Counted from the stretch's first letter, positions 39,746 to 49,387 are shown. The stretch: DNA of 64,000 bases from Arthrobacter crusticola (GCF_004357995.1 NZ_SMTK01000002.1:434001-498000); one strand, 5' to 3'. Notes: a model not told the origin generated them from the sequence alone. Numbers and translations are program-made.

Positions 39746-41137
<1,392 letters not shown>

Positions 41138-41212
41138 TTGAACCGGAGGGCAGTTACCCTCGTTAGACGGGGTCCGTAGGGATCCCGTCGCAGAAACCAG
41201 CCGAGGAGTGCC

Positions 41213-41911
41213 ATGTCTGCCCGCCGCCCCAATGTGCCGCATGCCGTCCGTCCGTCGCCCCACACGGCGGACCGGACGGCTGCCGGGGCGCCGCCGGCGA
41301 AACCCGGCGCCCATCCGGGCCAGGTCGGAGGGCCGGCGGCGGACCGGGTCCGGACCAAGCCCGCCGCCGGCGCGGCACCCGCACCCCAGCCCGCCCCGAC
41401 CCGGAAACACGCAACGCCATCCGAGGTCCGGGCCGCCGAACGTGAGCAGCTCGCCGGGGCCATCCGCAGGGCCGGGGCCAGCGCCGTTCGGCCCCGGAAC
41501 CGCGTGATCGTTCCGGCCGAGGACGCCAAGCCCATTCCCGCGCAGTCGTTTTCCGGGCGCATGCTGGCGCTGGCCCTCGTCCTCGTAGCGGTGATCGTGC
41601 TGCTCGTCCCCTCGGTGAGCAACTACCTCCGCCAGCAGGGCGAGGTGGCGGCCCTGCGGGAGCAGATCGCCGAGCAGCAGCAGGCCCAGGAGCAGCACCG
41701 GGCGGACCTGGCCCGCTGGGACGACCCCGCCTACATCAAGCAGCAGGCCCGCGAACGCATCTTCCTCGTGATGCCGGGGGAGAAGCGTTACCTCGTCAAG
41801 GGCGGCTCGGGCATCGAGGAATCAACCGGCACCGGCTCCGCCGGACAGCCCGAGGACCTCCCGTGGGTCGATTCCCTGTGGGAATCGGTCTCCCGCGCCG
41901 CGACGGACTGA
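41213..41911 (+). CDS. FtsB/DivIC family septum formation initiator
   Basis: A 232-residue bitopic division protein. A long (about 115-residue) Pro/Ala/Arg-rich N-terminal cytoplasmic region is followed by one membrane helix (MLALALVLVAVIVLLVPSVS), a coiled coil (GEVAALREQIAEQQQAQEQH) and the family end DPAYIKQQARERIFLVMPGE. In actinobacteria this gene sits just after eno, as here. The N-terminal extension is common in this order but its role is unclear. Confidence 0.9.
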   Translation: MSARRPNVPHAVRPSPHTADRTAAGAPPAKPGAHPGQVGGPAADRVRTKPAAGAAPAPQPAPTRKHATPSEVRAAEREQLAGAIRRAGASAVRPRNRVIVPAEDAKPIPAQSFSGRMLALALVLVAVIVLLVPSVSNYLRQQGEVAALREQIAEQQQAQEQHRADLARWDDPAYIKQQARERIFLVMPGEKRYLVKGGSGIEESTGTGSAGQPEDLPWVDSLWESVSRAATD

Positions 41912-41958
41912 CAACACCAGAACACCTGCCCGCATCGGGCAGCAAGGAAGGACCATAA

Positions 41959-42612
41959 GTGGCTCAGCAGGACGAGCGGACCCCCACGGCCCGGGACCAC
42001 GAGGTCCTGAGCCGCCAGCTCGGGCGCCCGGTCCGCGACGTCGTCGAGATCGGGGCACGGTGCGTGTGCGGCAATCCGCTGGTGGCCGTGACCGCACCCC
42101 GCCTCAGCAACGGCATTCCCTTTCCCACCACCTACTACCTGACCCACCCGGTGATCACCTCCGCCGTGTCCCGGCTCGAAGCCGACGGCGTGATGACGGA
42201 AATGACCGAGCGGCTCGGCCGCGACGCGGACCTCGCCGCACGGTACCGGGCCGCGCACGAGGCCTACCTCGCCGCACGCGAGGAGGTCGGGAAGCGGGCC
42301 GGAACCGGCCCGGTGCCCGAGATCGCCGGGGTATCCGCCGGCGGCATGCCCACCCGGGTGAAGTGCCTCCATGTCCTGGTCGGGCATTCGCTGGCCGCGG
42401 GCTCCGGCGTCAACCCGCTGGGCGACGAGGCGCTCCAGGGCATCGCCGAATGGTGGACCGCCGACGTGTGCTACTGCACCGGCGCCTGGGACACCTCCGG
42501 CGACCCGCCGTCGGCCGACCTCAGCCGGCACACCAAGACCCAGGGACTCAGCCCCGAAGAGCTCGAGCGCAAGCGCGCCGGGCGACGAGCCGAAGCACAG
42601 GAGAAACAATGA
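41959..42612 (+). CDS. DUF501 domain-containing protein
   Basis: A 217-residue member of a conserved actinobacterial family of unknown function. Four cysteines stand out: ARCVCGNPLV and, near the C-terminus, VKCLHVLVGH and DVCYCTGAW. These could bind metal. TYYLTHPVITSAVSRLE and LHVLVGHSLAAG are typical family stretches. It lies between FtsB and exopolyphosphatase genes, its usual place. The start is GTG at 41959; its stop overlaps the next start (ATGA). Confidence 0.9.
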   Translation: MAQQDERTPTARDHEVLSRQLGRPVRDVVEIGARCVCGNPLVAVTAPRLSNGIPFPTTYYLTHPVITSAVSRLEADGVMTEMTERLGRDADLAARYRAAHEAYLAAREEVGKRAGTGPVPEIAGVSAGGMPTRVKCLHVLVGHSLAAGSGVNPLGDEALQGIAEWWTADVCYCTGAWDTSGDPPSADLSRHTKTQGLSPEELERKRAGRRAEAQEKQ

Positions 42613-43553
42613 GGACCGCCGCGGTTGACTGTGGAACGAACTCCATCCGGCTGCTGATCGCCGACATCGAGGACGGCGTGCTGACCGACGTTGAACGGCG
42701 CATGAGGGTCGTGCGCCTCGGGGAGGGGGTCGACGCCACCGGCCGGCTCTCCGAGGCCGCCCTGGCCCGGACTTTCGAGGCCACCGAGGAATACGCCGAA
42801 CTGATCCGCCGGCACGGCGCCGAAGGGCTCCGCTTCGTCGCCACTTCCGCCTCCCGCGACGCCGAGAACCGGCACGTCTTCATCGAGGGCATCCGCCAGC
42901 GCCTCGGCGTCGAGCCCGAAGTGGTCAGCGGTGACGAGGAGGCGTCGCTGTCCTTTCGCGGCGCTGTGAGCGTGCTGGACGTGCCCGACACGGACACCGT
43001 GATGGTCGTGGACCTCGGCGGCGGCAGCACCGAGTTCGTCGCGGGGCGCGGCGGCGCCGTGACCGCGGCCCGCAGCATGGACATGGGCTGCGTCCGGTTC
43101 ACCGAACGCTTCCTGCGCTCCGATCCGCCCACCGGAGCCGAAATCGAGGCGATGGAACGCGAGGTCCGTGCGCTGATCGGCGAGGCCGGACGAGAGGTGC
43201 CCTTCGGGGAGGTGAGCACCCTGATCGGTGTCGCCGGAAGCATCACCACGGTGACAGCGCACGCGCTGCAGCTTCCCTCCTACCTTCCGGAGCGCATCCA
43301 CGGCGCACGCCTGAGCACCGCCGTCATCGCCGGCGCCGCCGACGACCTGCTGCGGCGCGACCGGGCCGCCCGCGCGGCCCTGCCCTACATGCACCCCGGC
43401 CGGGTCGACGTCATCGGCGCCGGGGCCCTGATCTGGAAATGTGTCGTCGAATACATCGCCGAGGCCACCGGCGGGCGGGTCGACTCCGCCGTAGCCAGCG
43501 AACACGACATCCTCGACGGCATCGCCCTCAGCGTTCCCGCCCTCCGGAAGTGA
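42609..43553 (+). CDS. ppx: Ppx/GppA family exopolyphosphatase
   Basis: Releases phosphate from polyphosphate or acts on pppGpp, 314 residues. It is the short two-domain actinobacterial form. ASKHA motifs: phosphate 1 AVDCGTNSIRLLIADI, phosphate 2 VVDLGGGSTEFVAG, catalytic Glu region SGDEEASLSFRGA, and the adenosine-type GVAGSITTVTA. The ATG at 42609 overlaps the DUF501 stop, implying coupling. Confidence 0.93.
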   Translation: MRTAAVDCGTNSIRLLIADIEDGVLTDVERRMRVVRLGEGVDATGRLSEAALARTFEATEEYAELIRRHGAEGLRFVATSASRDAENRHVFIEGIRQRLGVEPEVVSGDEEASLSFRGAVSVLDVPDTDTVMVVDLGGGSTEFVAGRGGAVTAARSMDMGCVRFTERFLRSDPPTGAEIEAMEREVRALIGEAGREVPFGEVSTLIGVAGSITTVTAHALQLPSYLPERIHGARLSTAVIAGAADDLLRRDRAARAALPYMHPGRVDVIGAGALIWKCVVEYIAEATGGRVDSAVASEHDILDGIALSVPALRK

Positions 43554-43557
43554 TTTT

Positions 43558-45000
43558 TTGACCTTTTCGCACTCCAGCACCGCACCTGTTCCCACCCAAG
43601 CAGCCCGCCGTAGAGCCTCCCGTGCCTCCGCCGCGGTCGTCGCCGCGGCACTGCTGCTGTGCACTGCGGCTCCGGCCCGGGCCGACGCCGTCCGGGACAA
43701 GCAGTACTGGCTGCAGGACTACGGGGTGACCGAGGCCTGGAAGTCTACCCAGGGCGAAGGCGTCAAGGTCGCGGTGATCGACAGCGGTGTGGACGGCTCC
43801 CACCCCGACCTCAGCGGCGCCGTCGCCGGCGGGATCGACGCCTCGGGCGCCGGCCGCGCGGACGGCCAGCAGGGCATCGGTGAGGTGCCCGAGCACGGAA
43901 CCCTCGTCTCCACACTCCTGGCCGGCAGGGGGCACGGGCCGCGCCCCACCGAGGGCGCCGCGCCGTCCCCGCTCGCCGCGTACGGCGAGGGCCCCGACGG
44001 CATTGTCGGGGTGGCACCGAAAGCGGACCTGCTCGCCGTGTCGGTCTGGATCGAGGGGCCCAACAGCGGCCCCAACCCCGCGGGAATCGGCACGGACGAG
44101 CAGATCCCGAATGCGGTGCGCTGGGCGGTGGACAACGGGGCCAAGGTCATCAACATGTCTCTCGGGAGCACCTCGACCACCTGGCCCGAGAGCTGGGACG
44201 AGGCGTTCCTCTACGCCGAGAAGCGCGACGTCGTCATCGTGGCCGCCGCGGGCAACCGGGCCGGCGGGCTCACCCAGGTCGGCGCACCCGCCACCATCCC
44301 CGGCGTCCTGTCGGTCGCGGGGCTGGACCGCAGCGGGGTGGCGAGCAGGGAATCCTCATCCGAGGGCATCAGCATCGCCGTCGCGGCGCCGTCGGAGAAC
44401 CTCGTCGGCGGGCTGCCCGGGGCGTTCTACGCCGAATGGTCGGGAACCTCGGGCGCGGCGCCGCTCGTCTCGGGGGTGGCGGCGCTGATCCGCTCCAAGT
44501 ACCCGGAGCTGAGCGCCGCGCAGGTCGTCAACCGTATTGTGGGCACTGCCCGCGACGCCGGTGCGCCGGGCTTTGACACCATTTACGGGCACGGCATCCT
44601 CGACGTCGCCGCTGCCGTCGGTCCAGGGGTCGAGGTTCCCAAGGCCAACCAGCTCGGCAGCATGGAGCAGTGGATCCAGGTGTACCGGCGGGGGAAGCCG
44701 CCCGCCGAGGCGGCACCTCCGGCTCCAGCCGAGAACACGGCCGCCCCCGACATCCCGGCAGCCCCGGTCCCGCAGGCCCACGAAGGGGCCGGATCCTCGA
44801 CGGTGCTGCCCCCGGTGGTGGTCCTGGGTTTCTCCGGCCTGTTCGTCCTGCTCCTGGTGGGCGGAACCGTCCACGTCCTGCGGGTCCGGCGCGCCGAGCG
44901 CCTGGCGCCCCAGCGGGAGGAGCCGGACACCGGTGCCTTCGACGTCCCGCAGCGGGCCGACCGCCCCGCGGAAACCGGCCACGGAAGCCCGCGCAGCTGA
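43558..45000 (+). CDS. S8 family serine protease, mycosin-like, membrane-anchored
   Basis: A 480-residue secreted subtilase. The signal peptide ends near PARADA. The catalytic triad is visible: Asp in AVIDSGVDGSHPDL, His in VPEHGTLVSTLLAG, Ser in SGTSGAAPLVSGVA. A Pro/Ala linker precedes a C-terminal membrane helix (VVVLGFSGLFVLLLVGGTV) and a basic tail, the mycosin (type VII secretion MycP) layout. No ESX genes are in the window, so a link to that system is unproven. The start is a TTG at 43558, 4 bases after ppx. Confidence 0.87.
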   Translation: MTFSHSSTAPVPTQAARRRASRASAAVVAAALLLCTAAPARADAVRDKQYWLQDYGVTEAWKSTQGEGVKVAVIDSGVDGSHPDLSGAVAGGIDASGAGRADGQQGIGEVPEHGTLVSTLLAGRGHGPRPTEGAAPSPLAAYGEGPDGIVGVAPKADLLAVSVWIEGPNSGPNPAGIGTDEQIPNAVRWAVDNGAKVINMSLGSTSTTWPESWDEAFLYAEKRDVVIVAAAGNRAGGLTQVGAPATIPGVLSVAGLDRSGVASRESSSEGISIAVAAPSENLVGGLPGAFYAEWSGTSGAAPLVSGVAALIRSKYPELSAAQVVNRIVGTARDAGAPGFDTIYGHGILDVAAAVGPGVEVPKANQLGSMEQWIQVYRRGKPPAEAAPPAPAENTAAPDIPAAPVPQAHEGAGSSTVLPPVVVLGFSGLFVLLLVGGTVHVLRVRRAERLAPQREEPDTGAFDVPQRADRPAETGHGSPRS

Positions 45001-45022
45001 GCAGGTAGAGGTTCCTCACAGT

Positions 45023-45040
45023 TAGTGAAGACTTTCACAA
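45023..45040. promoter_or_regulatory. Rex (NADH/NAD+ redox sensor) binding site at the ndh promoter
   Basis: TAGTGAAGACTTTCACAA matches the Rex operator consensus TTGTGAA-N4-TTCACAA at 13 of 14 defined positions. It overlaps the expected -35 region of the ndh promoter. No rex gene is in the window, so the regulator is inferred. Confidence 0.7.
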
Positions 45041-45047
45041 AGTCCGG

Positions 45048-45053
45048 TACTAT
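45048..45053 (+). promoter_or_regulatory. ndh: -10 element of the ndh promoter
   Basis: TACTAT ends six bases before the ATG at 45060, so the transcript should start at or next to the start codon (leaderless). Confidence 0.6.
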
Positions 45054-45059
45054 CGAGCC

Positions 45060-46502
45060 ATGGCATCGAACTCACTGTTCTCTGATCGTCCGCGTATCCT
45101 CGTCGTCGGAGGCGGCTATGTCGGCCTCTACGTGGCCCGCAAGCTGCAGAAGAAGGTCAAGTCCCACGGTGGCATCGTCACCCTGGTCGATCCCCTTCCC
45201 TACATGACGTACCAGCCGTTCCTCCCCGAGGTGGCCGCTGGAAGCATCGAGGCGCGCCACGCCATTGTCTCGCACCGTGTGCACCTTCCCCAGACTGAAC
45301 TCATCAGCGGCCGGGTCACATCGGTCGACCACGCCGCGCGGACCGCCACGATCGAGCCCGCCGGCGAGGGTGAGCCGTTCACACTCGGCTACACCGACAT
45401 CGTCATGGCCGCCGGCGCCATCACCCGCACCTTCCCCATCGAGGGGCTGAAGGACCAGGGCATCGGCCTGAAGACGATCGAAGAGGCCGTCGCGCTGCGC
45501 AACCAGATCCTCGAGCGCATCGAGACCGGCTCGCTGATGCCCGCCGGCCCGGCCCGGGACCGGATGCTGACCTTCGTCGTCGTCGGCGGCGGATTTGCCG
45601 GCATCGAAGCCATCACCGAGATGGAGGACATGGCCCGCGATGCGGTGAAGAAGAACGCCCGCCTCAAGCGCTCGGACGTCCGCTTCGTACTGATCGAGGC
45701 CATGCCGCGCGTCATGCCCGAGGTCAGCGAGCAGCAGGCCGTCTGGGTCGTCGAGCACCTGCGCTCGCGCGGCATCCAGGTCCTGCTCAACACCTCGCTC
45801 GCCAGCGCCGTCGACGGAAACCTGAAGCTGATCAACATGCCGGACAAGACCCCGGCCGATGAATTCGCCACCGACACCCTCATCTGGACCGCCGGTGTGC
45901 AGGCCAACCCGGTCGTCCGCTCCACCGACTTCCCGATCGATGACCGCGGCCGCCTGCGGGCAAACGCCGAGCTGCGCATCACCGGCGACGACGGACCCCT
46001 CCAGCACGCCTGGACCGCCGGGGACGTCGCGGCCGTGCCCGACCTCAGCGGCGGCGGTGTGGGCGGGTTCTGCGTCCCCAACGCCCAGCACGCGGTCCGC
46101 CAGGCGAAGCGCCTGGCCAAGAACATCTATGCCCAGAACTACGGTGTGGGCCGCGTCCAGGAGTACAAGCACACCAACCTGGGTGCCGTCGCGGGCTTCG
46201 GCACCTTCAAGGGTGTCGCCAACATCATGGGCTTCGGAATGCGCGGGTTCCCGGCGTGGCTGGCCCACCGCGGGTACCACGGCATGGCCATGCCGATGTT
46301 CGAGCGCAAGGCGCGGGTCATCTCCAACTGGTCGATGAGCTTCATCTTCGGCAGGGACCTGGCTCCGATCGCGGACCTGCAGACCCCGCGCCGCCAGTTC
46401 CGCAACGCCGCCACCCCGCCGCCGAAGAAGGACACAGCCCTTCAGTCGGCACCTCCGGCCCCGGCCGGAAAGGCGAGCGGCAAGGCCGCCTCGAACGCCT
46501 GA
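45060..46502 (+). CDS. ndh: Type II NADH dehydrogenase (NDH-2)
   Basis: A 480-residue single-subunit, non-proton-pumping NADH:quinone oxidoreductase at the inner membrane face. The FAD fold is RILVVGGGYVGLYVARKL; the NADH fold is FVVVGGGFAGIEAITEM. The family C-terminal motif is HAWTAGDVAAVPD, then NAQHAVRQAKRLA. The tail has an amphipathic stretch and an Ala/Pro end. It is leaderless by sequence and under a probable Rex site, fitting control by the NADH/NAD+ ratio. Confidence 0.92.
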   Translation: MASNSLFSDRPRILVVGGGYVGLYVARKLQKKVKSHGGIVTLVDPLPYMTYQPFLPEVAAGSIEARHAIVSHRVHLPQTELISGRVTSVDHAARTATIEPAGEGEPFTLGYTDIVMAAGAITRTFPIEGLKDQGIGLKTIEEAVALRNQILERIETGSLMPAGPARDRMLTFVVVGGGFAGIEAITEMEDMARDAVKKNARLKRSDVRFVLIEAMPRVMPEVSEQQAVWVVEHLRSRGIQVLLNTSLASAVDGNLKLINMPDKTPADEFATDTLIWTAGVQANPVVRSTDFPIDDRGRLRANAELRITGDDGPLQHAWTAGDVAAVPDLSGGGVGGFCVPNAQHAVRQAKRLAKNIYAQNYGVGRVQEYKHTNLGAVAGFGTFKGVANIMGFGMRGFPAWLAHRGYHGMAMPMFERKARVISNWSMSFIFGRDLAPIADLQTPRRQFRNAATPPPKKDTALQSAPPAPAGKASGKAASNA

Positions 46503-46524
46503 TCCATCCGGTCCGCCGGAGACG

Positions 46525-46560
46525 ACGGTGGGTTCCCGCAGACGCGGGGGCCCGCCGTCG
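46525..46560 (+). terminator. Hairpin after ndh
   Basis: GACGGTGGG (from 46525) pairs with the GCCCGCCGTC arm ending at 46560, with an inner CCCGC/GCGGG stem. No T-tract. It lies 22 bases past the ndh stop and before the tRNA. Confidence 0.55.
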
Positions 46561-46675
46561 CCGCTTAACCCGTGATGCCCTCCAGCCGGGGTTCATGCGG
46601 CGCCCTGCGACGCCCGCCGCCCCCGGGGGCGGGCGCGGGTGGCCCGGCGCGATATTCTTGACCTGCGGAGCATCC

Positions 46676-46751
46676 GCCCCAGTAGCCCAATGGCAGAGGC
46701 ACCAGACTTAAAATCTGTTCAGTGTCGGTTCGAGTCCGACCTGGGGTACCA
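46676..46751 (+). tRNA. tRNA with anticodon UAA (Leu), class I shape with short variable loop
   Basis: A 76-nt cloverleaf with encoded CCA. Acceptor GCCCCAG pairs with CTGGGGT (G1-U72 wobble). The D stem has GCCC and AGGC arms with one C-A mismatch, and the anticodon loop is CTTAAAA. The variable loop is only five bases (TCAGT); the T arm is GTCGG-TTCGAGT-CCGAC; the discriminator is A73. Anticodon UAA reads UUA/UUG (Leu), but leucine tRNAs normally have a long variable arm. The 27-43 pair is a C-U mismatch. TATTCT at 46653-46658 is a likely -10. Confidence 0.85.
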
Positions 46752-47002
46752 CGGGCCTGCGGGCGCGGAACCTGGACAATCCCTCCCCATCGGTCGGCTG
46801 CCGCCGCCGGGCCGAGCCCCCTTTGAGGCCCGCCGACGCTGCGCTGACACCGCGCTGACGCTGCCGCGGGCCCGCCCGACCGGTTCCCACGGTCCGCAGC
46901 GATCCCGTCCTGATCCTCGACGCAGCTGAGGGGACGCAGCCCCGCCCGATCACTGCCCGGCCGCCCCGGTGTCAACCCCGCCAGGGCCCCGGTGTGACGA
47001 GC

Positions 47003-47034
47003 GTTACAAGGTCGTAACCCGATTCCCTTATGTT
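47003..47034 (+). promoter_or_regulatory. Probable promoter with inverted repeat upstream of the liv binding-protein gene
   Basis: GTTAC-N6-GTAAC (47003-47018) overlaps a -35-like TTACAA (47004-47009), followed after 19 bases by TATGTT (47029-47034). The rest of the 376-base gap between the tRNA and the gene at 47128 shows only a short direct repeat of CGCTGAC near 46840 and no gene. Confidence 0.45.
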
Positions 47035-47127
47035 GGGCCCGTTTTTGCATTAGCTTTTCTACATACCAGGAACACCTGGTGAGTGCATCAAAGGCTGACG
47101 ACGCCTTTCGGTCGAGGAGAAAAATTG

Positions 47128-48531
47128 ATGACTGTAACACGCAACCCGATGCGGTCCGGCATCGGGGAGAATGCTCCGCGCGCAGCGAAGATCGCAGCCC
47201 TCAGCCTGGGTATTGCACTCTTTGCCTCGGGCTGTGGCGGCGGAGGCGGCGGATCCACGGCACCCGAAGACGGTGCCGATCCCAGCGCCTCGGCGTCCGC
47301 CCAGACCGCGGGCGCACTGTCCTGCCCGCCCAGCGAGGGCGGCAAGGCAGCAGAAGCCGGCGAGAAGGGCGACCCCTCCGCTGTCCCCGAGGCGAAGACC
47401 GTCACCGACACACCCCTGAAGTTTGGATCCATCCTGCCGACCACCGGAGCCCTCGCGTTCCTCGGCCCGCCGGAAATCGCGGGCGTGAACCTCGCTGTCA
47501 AGGAAGTCAACGAAGCAGGCGGCGTCCTCGGCAAGGAAGTTTCGGTGGTCCACCGCGACTCGGGCGACACCACCACCGACATCGCCACCCAGTCGGTCAC
47601 CGAGCTGCTGTCCCAGGATGTCAGCGCCATCATCGGCGCTGCCTCGTCCGGTGTCTCCAAGACCGTCATCAACCAGATCACCGGAGCAGGCGTTGTGCAG
47701 TTCTCCCCGGCGAACACCTCCCCGGAGTTCACCGACTGGGATGACAAGGGCCTGTACTGGCGCACCGCCCCCTCGGACGTCCTGCAGGGACGCACCCTCG
47801 GCAACTACATCATGTCCTGCGGCGCCCAGACCGTCGGCATGATCGTCCTCAACGACGCCTACGGCACCGGCCTGCAGGCCAACATCACCGAAACCGTCGA
47901 GGGAGCCGGCGGCAAGGTCGTGGCCGCCGAGCTGTTCAACGAAGGTGACTCCCAGTTCAGCAGCCAGGTCGATGCGGTGGTTGCGGCCAAGCCCGACGCC
48001 ATCGTCATCATCACCTTCGACCAGGCCAAGAGCATCGTTCCGCTGCTCACCGGCAAGGGCATCGATCCTTCGAGCATGTTCATGGTCGACGGCAACACCA
48101 CCGACTACAGCAAGGACCTGGAGCCGGGCACCCTCGAGGGCGCCCAGGGCACCATCCCCGGTCCCTTCACCGGAGACGCCTTCCAGAAGGCGCTGCTTGA
48201 GCTCGATCCCAAGCTGACCAGCTGGAGCTACGCCGGTGAAAGCTACGACGCCGTGAACCTGATGTCGCTGGCAGCCGAGGCTGCGGGCAGCACCGAGGGT
48301 ACCGCCATCGCCGGAGAGCTCGAGGCTGTCTCGAAGGACGGCGAAAAGTGCTTCGACTTCGCCGGCTGCGTGACCCTGCTGCGCGACGGCGAGGACATCG
48401 ACTACGACGGTATCTCCGGCCCGGTCTCCTTCGACGAGAACGGCGATCCCACCGAAGCCGCCATCGGCATCTACCAGTACGACGAGAACAACGTGCCGCA
48501 GCCGAGCCGTTCCGAGGTTGGCAAGCTCTAA
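47128..48531 (+). CDS. Branched-chain amino acid-type ABC transporter substrate-binding lipoprotein (LivK family)
   Basis: A 467-residue lipoprotein. Its signal ends in LFASGC (Cys36), then a run of six glycines and an acidic linker. The periplasmic-binding fold has LKFGSILPTTGALAFLGPPE, VSVVHRDSGDTTTDIATQSV and VSAIIGAASSGVSKTVI. The ATG at 47128 has GAGGAG about 9 bases upstream. The matching permeases and ATPases (livHMGF) lie 4-9 kb away on the other strand. Whether the ligand is an amino acid, urea or another amide is not determinable. Confidence 0.9.
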   Translation: MTVTRNPMRSGIGENAPRAAKIAALSLGIALFASGCGGGGGGSTAPEDGADPSASASAQTAGALSCPPSEGGKAAEAGEKGDPSAVPEAKTVTDTPLKFGSILPTTGALAFLGPPEIAGVNLAVKEVNEAGGVLGKEVSVVHRDSGDTTTDIATQSVTELLSQDVSAIIGAASSGVSKTVINQITGAGVVQFSPANTSPEFTDWDDKGLYWRTAPSDVLQGRTLGNYIMSCGAQTVGMIVLNDAYGTGLQANITETVEGAGGKVVAAELFNEGDSQFSSQVDAVVAAKPDAIVIITFDQAKSIVPLLTGKGIDPSSMFMVDGNTTDYSKDLEPGTLEGAQGTIPGPFTGDAFQKALLELDPKLTSWSYAGESYDAVNLMSLAAEAAGSTEGTAIAGELEAVSKDGEKCFDFAGCVTLLRDGEDIDYDGISGPVSFDENGDPTEAAIGIYQYDENNVPQPSRSEVGKL

Positions 48532-48564
48532 CCTCAGGATCTTGGGTCAGCACATCCGCTGTAC

Positions 48565-48598
48565 CGGAAGGCCCCGTCCACCAGGGCGGGGCCTTCCG
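48565..48598 (+). terminator. Terminator after the liv binding-protein gene
   Basis: CGGAAGGCCCCG (48565-48576) pairs perfectly with CGGGGCCTTCCG (48587-48598), with a 10-base loop; no long T-tract. It begins 33 bases past the stop. Confidence 0.75.
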
Positions 48599-48646
48599 CC
48601 TGTCCTGGCCCTTCCGTGCGCCCATGCCCTCCCGTGCGCCGCTTAA

Positions 48647-48701
48647 CGACGAACGCACCCGATATATCGGGTGCGTGGGTCGTTATCGGGTGCGTTCGTC
48701 G
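48647..48701. repeat. Nested palindromes able to form two exclusive hairpins
   Basis: A 17-base left arm (48647-48663) can pair fully with a right arm at 48685-48701. Its inner part also forms a 22-bp gapless palindrome (48654-48675). ATCGGGTGCG therefore occurs twice. It overlaps the 3' end of the minus-strand gene at 48683. The edge sequence matches that of the folD terminator (CGCACCCGA; TTCGTCG). Confidence 0.8.
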
Positions 48702-49387
48702 GTTTCATTGTGCCGGGGGGAACGGGCGACGGCGTAGGAGCCCCGGCGCAGCTCCGCGGCCCACTCGTAGGTCGATGCCGTGGGCAGGGGATTGCGGACC
48801 GGGTCGAACCGCAGGTCCTCCTGGCCCTGGTCGGGGTCAACGGTGAGCGTGAGGGTTCCAAACCGGATCCAGGGCCCCAGCGGACTGGCATAGGACAACT
48901 CCATCGGCCAGGCACGTCCCGCGAGCCTGCGCCGGAAGGCCGGCAGCGATGCCGGCAGCCGGGCGGGGGTGCGCCGTCCGGAATGATCGGGGGTGGGCCG
49001 CTGCCCGGTGGTCCGGGCGGCCAGCAGGACCGGCCCCTGCGCTCCCCGGTACGGCATCATGGTGGTCAGCGGGGAGCGGGCGATGTTCAGCCGGGGGATC
49101 AGCACGAACCGGCCCAGCGGGGAACTCCCCGTCGAGGCCAGCAGCAGATCGGCGTACGCGTCACCCGAGGGAATTCTCACCGCGAGTCCGATGATGTCCG
49201 GCAGGGGACCCGGCAGGCCCACCGACCGTGAGAGCCGCGCCTCGACCGGGGTACTGCCCGCGGTGTCGAGCCACGGGATGCCGCTCGAGGCGCCGCCGTC
49301 GACGGCGAGGTATCCTGTCAGGCGTACCCCGCGGGGATGGATGGGGCGGGACGGCCGGAGCACCTTCAGCGCCCGAAACGCCCCCAT
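48683..49387 (-). CDS. Conserved hypothetical protein
   Basis: A 234-residue soluble-looking protein, basic, with FRALKVLRPSRPIHPRGVRL at the N-terminus, then ARLSRSVGLPGPLPDIIGLA, SGDAYADLLLASTG and WAAELRRGSYAVARS at the end. Similar actinobacterial proteins are, from memory, annotated only as hypothetical or loosely as phosphodiesterase; I do not assign a function. The ATG at 49387 (MGAFRALK) is preferred because AGGGGG lies just upstream; a longer reading from 49531 is possible. Its 3' end runs into the nested palindrome. Confidence 0.68.
   Translation of the reverse strand: MGAFRALKVLRPSRPIHPRGVRLTGYLAVDGGASSGIPWLDTAGSTPVEARLSRSVGLPGPLPDIIGLAVRIPSGDAYADLLLASTGSSPLGRFVLIPRLNIARSPLTTMMPYRGAQGPVLLAARTTGQRPTPDHSGRRTPARLPASLPAFRRRLAGRAWPMELSYASPLGPWIRFGTLTLTVDPDQGQEDLRFDPVRNPLPTASTYEWAAELRRGSYAVARSPRHNETDERTR

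Noticed and set aside
46708-46953. Minus-strand reading frame of 81 residues ending QVGLEPTLNRF
   Set aside because: It runs antisense through the tRNA. Proteins ending in this way are a known annotation artefact of reverse-complemented tRNA T-arms, and no ribosome binding site or family supports it.
47003-47018. GTTAC-N6-GTAAC as an MtrA-type regulator site
   Set aside because: MtrA-type sites are, as far as I recall, direct rather than inverted repeats. The element may simply overlap a -35 box, so I list it only as part of a promoter.
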